From contig JAILBD010000053.1 in the NCBI GenBank assembly GCA_024681275.1, positions 1 to 9,668 of the forward strand: a stretch of DNA of 9,668 bases, in the 5' to 3' direction. The position numbers were made by a program, and so were the translations under genes. The notes under the pieces were generated by a model. The model made no database searches, was not told where the DNA came from, and saw only the letters and a list, made by a program, of their open reading frames with translations. The stretch comes from Erysipelotrichaceae bacterium (GTDB lineage: Bacteria; Bacillota_I; Bacilli_A; Erysipelotrichales; Erysipelotrichaceae). Shown in pieces: positions 5,418 through 9,668 of the stretch (positions are counted from its first letter, which is position 1; every line of letters begins with the position of its first letter).

Positions 5418-5585
5418 ATGAGCGAAAGAAAAACAAGCGGAAGAAAAAGACACATCGTTGAAGGCGAAGCCGTCAAGGTGAGAAGATCACAGGGGCTTGG
5501 CACGTATCAGAGAGTAGGCGAAGGCGGGTTCATGTCCGTGGTCCGCAGGCTTCTCAGGAGCAACAGAAATGAAGAGAAGAAGTAG
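5418..5585 (+). CDS. Arg-rich 55-residue protein with a GLGT core, in the clostripain operon
   Basis: AGGAG lies 7 nt before the ATG, the gene starts 1 nt after the zinc-ribbon stop, and it overlaps the protease gene by 17 bp, so it is almost surely translated. It carries 10 Arg and 5 Lys in 55 residues, including RKRH near residue 10, VRR at 21-23 and VVRRLLR at 41-47. The centre, HIVEGEAVKVRRSQGLGTYQ, resembles a short V-x-G...V-x-RRG-x-GLGTGPVG motif that I recall from tails of zinc-ribbon proteins in gut Firmicutes; I cannot verify this here. There is no signal peptide or membrane segment. Clostripain-type proteases cleave after Arg, so it could be a substrate or regulator of the next gene's product. 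It could equally be a nucleic-acid-binding or adaptor protein. That is inference from context. Confidence 0.7.
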   Translation: MSERKTSGRKRHIVEGEAVKVRRSQGLGTYQRVGEGGFMSVVRRLLRSNRNEEKK

Positions 5586-7830
5586 GTTCAGCATATTCAA
5601 ATTCCTGATCTTCCTGGTCGTTGCGTTCCTGCTGGTGAACTTCCTGATGAGCTTTTTCCTCGTCGGTTCCGGTGACGGCGGCAACAAGCCGGAGACCAAT
5701 ACGGTCGACAACACACCGAAACCGCAGGAAGAACCCAAGGATGACAACAAGGCGGGATATGAAGGGATCAATTCCAACCTTTCGACCGTCTATTCCAGCA
5801 ACTGGCAGCTGACTTCCAATGTCGGGAAGCTCGATCTGGATGTCACTTCAGGCATCCGTCCGAAGCGCACCGATATCCTGGGTCAGCAGAAGGACAAGGT
5901 CACGATCATGGTCTACATGTGCGGTTCCGACCTGGAATCCCAGGCGGCCATGGGCGTATACGACCTGCAGGAGATGGCGAATGCCAAACTGGATAACATC
6001 AATCTGATCGTCTACACCGGCGGTACGACGAAGTGGCATACCAATATCATTTCCAACCGTTACAATCAGATCTATCAGGTCGTTGGCAACGGCCAGATCG
6101 GTTGTCTGGTGGATAATGCCGGTACCGGTTCGATGGTGGATCCGGATACCCTGGTATCTTTCATCGAATTCTGTACGGACAATTTCGAAGCCAACCGTTA
6201 TGAACTCATCCTCTGGGATCACGGCGGGGGTTCTGTGAGCGGCTACGGCTATGATGAGAAGTATCCGAAGCGCGGTTCCATGTCGCTCGGTCAGCTGGAT
6301 CAGGCTCTGACGGAGGCCGGTGTCGAATTCGATTTCATCGGTTTCGATGCCTGTCTGATGGCTACGGCCGAGACGGCTCTGATGCTGGGTGAGCATGCGG
6401 ATTACATGATCGCTTCCGAGGAGTCCGAACCGGGCATCGGCTGGTACTACACCAACTGGCTGAGCAGGTTCAACAGCGACACGTCGATGAACACGGTCCA
6501 GATCGGCAAGAACATCGCGGATGATTTCGTTTCGAAGTGTTCGACCGATACGCCGGGTCAGAAGGCGACGCTGTCTGTCATCGACCTGGCGGAGATGGAA
6601 GGTCTGGTTCCGAAAGCCATGACCGCTTTCTCACAGTCGACGAATGCGCTGATCGATACCGATTACCGCACGGTCGCTGCCGCCAGAAAGGGAAGCAGAG
6701 AGTTCGCAAGCGATTCCTATATCGACATGGTCGACCTGGTCGACCTGGCCAACAGGATCGATACGCCTGAGGCAAGAAATCTCTGTCAGTCTCTGATGAA
6801 GGCTGTCAAATACAACAACACATCCAGGGGCATGTCTAATGCCTATGGCCTGTCCATCTACTTCCCGTATCGTTCGACCAGGTATGTCAATACGATCCTG
6901 AAAACATACGATCAGATCGATATGAACGAGGACTATTCGAAGGTCGTCAGGAACTTCGCTTCCTACCAGACTTCCGGTCAGGTCGCTTCAGGCGGTTCTC
7001 ATTCGGCATATCAGAACTACAGCGGATTCGATCCTTCCCAGTACTACTCTTCACAGAGCAGCGAGGAACTGCTGTTCGATGTGCTGAACCTCTTCCTGAA
7101 CGGTTCCTATTCGTCCAATGACTCTTATTCGAGCTACTACGGCAGCGGTCTTGACGCGCTGTTCGGCGGCAGGATCAATGAGAACATGGTCAAGTACATC
7201 GTCGAGAATCACTTCGATGCGGATCTCAACTGGAAGCAGGACAAGATCGCTTTGAGTGAGGATCAGTGGTCACTGGTGGATTCCCTGAAACTGAACATGT
7301 TCATCGATGACGGAAACGGATACATCGATCTGGGCAAGGATTCGATCTACGACATCGACGGTGCCGGAAATCTGATGAAGCCTCAGGAGACGATGTGGCT
7401 GGCTGTCTCTGACGACAATGAGAAATGGCATGTCGCAGCCTACTATGAGCTTTACAGCACGGTCGACGGCGACAATACGATCTACACCGGACGCATCCCG
7501 GTCCTGATCAATGGCAAGTATGCCAACCTGATCACGATGATCGATGACGAGTCGGCTGAGATCGTGGGTGCGGCATTCGACTACAGGGATGAATCCGATG
7601 TCGTTGCCAAGAATCTCTATGAGTTCGCCGAGGGCGATGAGATCGAGCTGATCTGCGATCACTACAGCTATGACGGCACTTTCGATGACGCCTACAAGCT
7701 GGAAGGAAAGCTGATCGTCAAAGATGATCTCTATCTGGGCGATCTCAGCATCGCGGACTACAAGACGCTGATGTCTTACGAGTTCACGGATATCTACGGG
7801 CAGAAGTACTATTCAGCTGCCGCAGAATAA
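5569..7830 (+). CDS. Membrane-anchored clostripain-family (C11) cysteine protease
   Basis: The 753-residue protein has an N-terminal membrane segment (about 8-31, IFKFLIFLVVAFLLVNFL after Lys/Arg). An acidic, Pro-rich linker (about 34-66) follows, placing the enzyme on the outside. The caspase-like C11 domain spans about 110-470. Landmarks are VTIMVYMCGSDLES (111-124), catalytic His218 in LILWDHGGGS, catalytic Cys262 in FIGFDACLMA, then SEESEPGIGWYY and GLSIYFPYR. Known C11 enzymes such as clostripain cut after Arg or Lys and mature by self-cleavage. The C-terminal 270 residues begin with a Ser/Tyr-rich linker (about 465-550) and end in a beta-rich domain of unknown role. AGGAG lies 8 nt before the ATG, inside the preceding gene, and the two genes overlap by 17 bp. 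A strong terminator ends the operon. Confidence 0.93.
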   Translation: MKRRSRFSIFKFLIFLVVAFLLVNFLMSFFLVGSGDGGNKPETNTVDNTPKPQEEPKDDNKAGYEGINSNLSTVYSSNWQLTSNVGKLDLDVTSGIRPKRTDILGQQKDKVTIMVYMCGSDLESQAAMGVYDLQEMANAKLDNINLIVYTGGTTKWHTNIISNRYNQIYQVVGNGQIGCLVDNAGTGSMVDPDTLVSFIEFCTDNFEANRYELILWDHGGGSVSGYGYDEKYPKRGSMSLGQLDQALTEAGVEFDFIGFDACLMATAETALMLGEHADYMIASEESEPGIGWYYTNWLSRFNSDTSMNTVQIGKNIADDFVSKCSTDTPGQKATLSVIDLAEMEGLVPKAMTAFSQSTNALIDTDYRTVAAARKGSREFASDSYIDMVDLVDLANRIDTPEARNLCQSLMKAVKYNNTSRGMSNAYGLSIYFPYRSTRYVNTILKTYDQIDMNEDYSKVVRNFASYQTSGQVASGGSHSAYQNYSGFDPSQYYSSQSSEELLFDVLNLFLNGSYSSNDSYSSYYGSGLDALFGGRINENMVKYIVENHFDADLNWKQDKIALSEDQWSLVDSLKLNMFIDDGNGYIDLGKDSIYDIDGAGNLMKPQETMWLAVSDDNEKWHVAAYYELYSTVDGDNTIYTGRIPVLINGKYANLITMIDDESAEIVGAAFDYRDESDVVAKNLYEFAEGDEIELICDHYSYDGTFDDAYKLEGKLIVKDDLYLGDLSIADYKTLMSYEFTDIYGQKYYSAAAE

Positions 7831-7841
7831 AAACGATACAG

Positions 7842-7886
7842 AAGGCAGGATGCCGCTTGCATGATCAGCGCTGTCCTGCCTTTTTT
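7842..7886 (+). terminator. Rho-independent terminator of the clostripain operon
   Basis: AAGGCAGGA (7842-7850) pairs with TCCTGCCTT (7874-7882). A smaller inner stem CGCT/AGCG (7854-7857/7867-7870) sits in the loop. The T run covers 7881-7886. The hairpin lies 11 bases past the protease stop. Confidence 0.88.
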
Positions 7887-7967
7887 AATTCACCCGTTTT
7901 TCCGTTTTTCTTCACCTGAAGTTCAGACAGAGACCTTAAAGTAGAGGCATACAAGGAGGACTTGAAC

Positions 7968-9389
7968 ATGAAAAAGTCTGTGTTATTGGTGTTGAGTGTC
8001 GCCTTAAGCCTGTCCCTGTGTGCCTGTGCACAGAAGCAGGTGCGGGATCAGGAAACAGGAAATGCAGAAACAGTCCAAGCTTCGGCCGATGATCATTCCA
8101 TCCCGCAGAAGGAAGAGATCGCGATCGAAGAGACATACATATCGGATGAGGGCGGTGCGCATGCCATCGAAGCGGTTGGCGAAGAAGCCTCTTATTCAAA
8201 TGCCAAAGTTGAAAAGAGCGGCGATTCTTCCGGCGATGAGGCCGACTTCTATGGCGAGAATGCCGCGATCTTCGCCACAGATGGGGCAACGCTCGATCTG
8301 GATCAGATCGTCGTGGAGACCGACGGGACCCATGCCAACGGCGTGTTCTCATACGGCGAGGGAACGACGGTGAATATTTCGGATTCCGTCATTGAAACAT
8401 CAGGAAACTGCTCAGGCGGCCTGATGACGACAGGCGGTGGAACGATGAACGCTTCCAATCTTAACATCCACACCAGCGGCAACTCGTCAGCCGCCATCAG
8501 ATCGGACAGAGGCGGAGGCATCGTCAATGTTTCAAAGGGATCCTATGTGACGGATGGCAAGGGATCACCTGTCATCTACTCCACAGCGGATGTCACGGTG
8601 AGCGATGCCTATCTGGAATCGACTTCTTCCCAGGGCGTCGTCGTGGAAGGACAGAACAGCGTGACGCTGAATGACGTCGAGCTGGTCGCCAACAACGTTT
8701 CAAAGAATTCCGACAAGTCGGACTGGTATCAGGCAGTCATGATCTATCAGTCCATGTCCGGCGATGCGGATGAGGGACTCGCTTCATTCACGATGAATGG
8801 CGGATCCCTGCTGAACAGAAACGGCGACATCTTCTTTGTGAACAATACCGTGGCATCGATCAGCCTGAACGGTGTCGCGATCACGAATGAAGATGCGGAG
8901 GGTCTCTTCCTGAGAGCGGCTGCAGCCGGCTGGGGAAGCGAGGGTTCCAATGGCGGTCATGTCACGATGGAACTTGCTGAACAGACAATCGAAGGAGACA
9001 TCTTGGTCGATTCCGTGTCTACGCTGAACCTGTATCTGAAAGACAGCTCCGTCTATACCGGCGCCATCAACGAAGACGGTGAAGAGGGTGAGGTCTATGT
9101 CGAGATACAAGAGGGTTCAAAATGGACTCTGACAGCCGATTCCTGCATCACTTCTCTGACCTGCGCTGCCGATTCGATCGATCTGAACGGACATAAGCTC
9201 TATGTCGATGGACAAGAGTATGTGCAGGGAAATGCTTCTTCAGGGGAGGCGATCGTCTATGTGGCGGCTTCCTCTTCAGATCATGGCGACAGACCGGAAA
9301 TGCCGGAAGGCGGAATGCCTGATGGCGATCATAAGCCGGAGGATGGTAAAGAGCCACCGGAGAAGCCCGATCATTCAAAGAACGGATAA
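7968..9389 (+). CDS. Lipoprotein with right-handed beta-helix domain
   Basis: The signal peptide (MKKSVLLVLSVALSLSL) ends at a lipobox L-C-A-C with Cys20 as the likely lipidated residue, so the protein should sit on the outer membrane face. Of its 473 residues, about 60-400 are short repeating strands rich in Gly, Ser, Thr, Asn and Val, for example GATLDLDQIVVETDGTHANG, TGGGTMNASNLNIHTSGNSS and DRGGGIVNVSKGSYVTDG. This is the pattern of a right-handed parallel beta-helix (pectate-lyase-like fold). No lyase catalytic site is evident, so carbohydrate binding or adhesion is more likely than catalysis. The last 35 residues are a charged Pro/Gly/Glu/Asp/Lys tail (RPEMPEGGMPDGDHKPED). AAGGAGGA precedes the ATG by 7 nt, which decides against the in-frame TTG at 7962. 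It is flanked by terminators, so it is monocistronic. No convincing sigmaA promoter is seen upstream. Confidence 0.85.
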   Translation: MKKSVLLVLSVALSLSLCACAQKQVRDQETGNAETVQASADDHSIPQKEEIAIEETYISDEGGAHAIEAVGEEASYSNAKVEKSGDSSGDEADFYGENAAIFATDGATLDLDQIVVETDGTHANGVFSYGEGTTVNISDSVIETSGNCSGGLMTTGGGTMNASNLNIHTSGNSSAAIRSDRGGGIVNVSKGSYVTDGKGSPVIYSTADVTVSDAYLESTSSQGVVVEGQNSVTLNDVELVANNVSKNSDKSDWYQAVMIYQSMSGDADEGLASFTMNGGSLLNRNGDIFFVNNTVASISLNGVAITNEDAEGLFLRAAAAGWGSEGSNGGHVTMELAEQTIEGDILVDSVSTLNLYLKDSSVYTGAINEDGEEGEVYVEIQEGSKWTLTADSCITSLTCAADSIDLNGHKLYVDGQEYVQGNASSGEAIVYVAASSSDHGDRPEMPEGGMPDGDHKPEDGKEPPEKPDHSKNG

Positions 9390-9394
9390 AATGC

Positions 9395-9427
9395 AGCAGA
9401 TATATCAGGCGATATATCTGCTTTTTT
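9395..9427 (+). terminator. Rho-independent terminator of the beta-helix lipoprotein
   Basis: AGCAGATATATC (9395-9406) and GATATATCTGCT (9411-9422) form a perfect 12-bp stem with loop AGGC, and T continues to 9427. It starts 5 nt past the stop codon. Confidence 0.9.
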
Positions 9428-9461
9428 ATGTCCCGATGGCAAAAAAAGAAAAAGTTTTCAG

Positions 9462-9482
9462 TACCATTATTGATAAGTGGTA
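9462..9482. repeat. Inverted repeat over a -35 box
   Basis: TACCATTA (9462-9469) and TAA-G-TGGTA (9474-9482) are complementary except for one bulged G, with centre TTGA. The centre coincides with the -35 element of the first promoter, so a repressor site is plausible. No regulator is encoded next to it within the window. Confidence 0.4.
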
Positions 9483-9497
9483 TTTCCGGATTATATT
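9470..9497 (+). promoter_or_regulatory. Upstream tandem promoter for the gene beyond the window
   Basis: TTGATA (9470-9475) and TATATT (9492-9497), spaced by 16 bp, each match the sigmaA consensus at five of six positions. The expected RNA start is near 9504. Confidence 0.5.
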
Positions 9498-9511
9498 TCC
9501 CGAAAAATGCA

Positions 9512-9541
9512 TTGACAAAGGATTTTTGTTAGTCTTAACAT
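9512..9541 (+). promoter_or_regulatory. Downstream tandem promoter for the gene beyond the window
   Basis: A perfect TTGACA -35 at 9512-9517 is followed after 18 bp by TAACAT at 9536-9541 (four of six positions). RNA would start near 9548, giving a leader of about 120 nt before the Shine-Dalgarno at the window edge. Confidence 0.6.
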
Positions 9542-9547
9542 TAAAAA

Positions 9548-9655
9548 GTAAAGTTTGGGTACGGCCGTACACATCATCTTGTTCCATGGAAAAGGGGCAT
9601 GGAAACTGGTTTTTGAACCCCTCTTGAATGACATCGCTGGCGATGTTGTTTTTTT
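9548..9655 (+). promoter_or_regulatory. Structured leader RNA with possible pseudoknot and attenuator (riboswitch-like, class unknown)
   Basis: The leader holds in order: a 12-bp palindrome GTACGGCCGTAC (9559-9570); ACATC (9571-9575); a perfect 7-bp hairpin TTCCATG/CATGGAA (9582-9588/9598-9604) with a 9-nt loop ending AGGGG; CCCCT (9618-9622), which can pair with that loop as an H-type pseudoknot; and the terminator at 9631-9655. ACATC repeats the start of the left terminator arm and could pair with the right arm (GATGT, 9642-9646), acting as an antiterminator. I compared it from memory with T-box, purine, SAM, TPP, FMN, preQ1, ZTP, fluoride and guanidine classes and found no match. A ribosomal-protein leader remains possible. 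Confidence 0.5.
9631..9655 (+). terminator. Intrinsic terminator within the leader, before the Shine-Dalgarno
   Basis: ACATCG (9631-9636) and CGATGT (9641-9646) pair around loop CTGG, extended by G-U pairs outside. Seven T follow at 9649-9655. It is only 7 nt upstream of GGAGGT, so it acts before the coding region begins. Confidence 0.75.
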
Positions 9656-9662
9656 GTTTTAC

Positions 9663-9668
9663 GGAGGT
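9663..9668 (+). promoter_or_regulatory. Shine-Dalgarno of the next gene (start codon beyond the window)
   Basis: GGAGGT is a perfect complement of the 16S rRNA 3' end and stops at the window edge. A start codon is expected within about ten bases after it, so a downstream gene controlled by the leader is likely. Confidence 0.65.

Noticed and set aside
5848..6396. Minus-strand ORF of 182 codons inside the clostripain gene
   Set aside because: It is antisense to the conserved catalytic domain, and its composition (runs of Ile, Asp, His, Arg) is typical of a shadow frame.
9202..9627. Plus-strand ORF of 141 codons over the end of the beta-helix gene
   Set aside because: It begins inside the lipoprotein gene in another frame and runs through a terminator, two promoters and a structured leader.

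Overview
The window looks like chromosomal DNA from a gut or oral Firmicute. Erysipelotrichaceae or a close relative is my best guess. The grounds are AGGAGG-type ribosome-binding sites, sigmaA-type promoters, U-tract terminators, a base composition near one half, UGA used as a normal stop, a secreted protein with Ig-like repeats of the kind seen in Erysipelotrichaceae surface proteins, and a DUF4428 zinc-ribbon gene next to a clostripain protease. This placement is inference. No rRNA, tRNA, transposase, CRISPR array or phage gene was seen.

Left part (1-2360). The minus strand carries the 5' end of a lipoprotein gene cut by the window edge, and an 80-residue protein of unknown function followed by a terminator. 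Divergent from these is a nucleotide-pool sanitation pair: a MutT-type Nudix hydrolase (apparently leaderless, with a 16-bp palindrome over its promoter) overlapping by ATGA with a MazG-like NTP pyrophosphohydrolase. An extended -10 promoter, a 13-codon ORF with a strong Shine-Dalgarno, nested hairpins and a terminator then precede a full-length MmcQ/YjbR protein with a C-terminal EVE-like domain. The terminator ends 14 nt before the start codon, so this looks like an attenuator.

Middle (2352-4709). An intracellular GH43 glycosidase on the minus strand runs tail-to-tail into the YjbR gene with a 9-bp overlap. Divergent from it is a secreted protein with two copies of an Ig-like domain. It ends abruptly at a sortase-like MPYTG motif and is followed at once by a terminator.

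Right part (4740-9668). A tight operon encodes a DUF4428 zinc-ribbon protein, a 55-residue Arg-rich protein with a GLGT core, and a membrane-anchored C11 (clostripain) cysteine protease, closed by a strong terminator. A monocistronic right-handed beta-helix lipoprotein with its own terminator follows. The last 270 bases hold tandem promoters, an inverted repeat over a -35 box, and a structured leader (possible pseudoknot plus terminator) ending in a perfect GGAGGT. That leader controls a gene lying just outside the window.

The most notable candidates are the unidentified leader RNA at 9548-9668, the attenuator before the YjbR gene, and the clostripain operon with its Arg-rich small protein.
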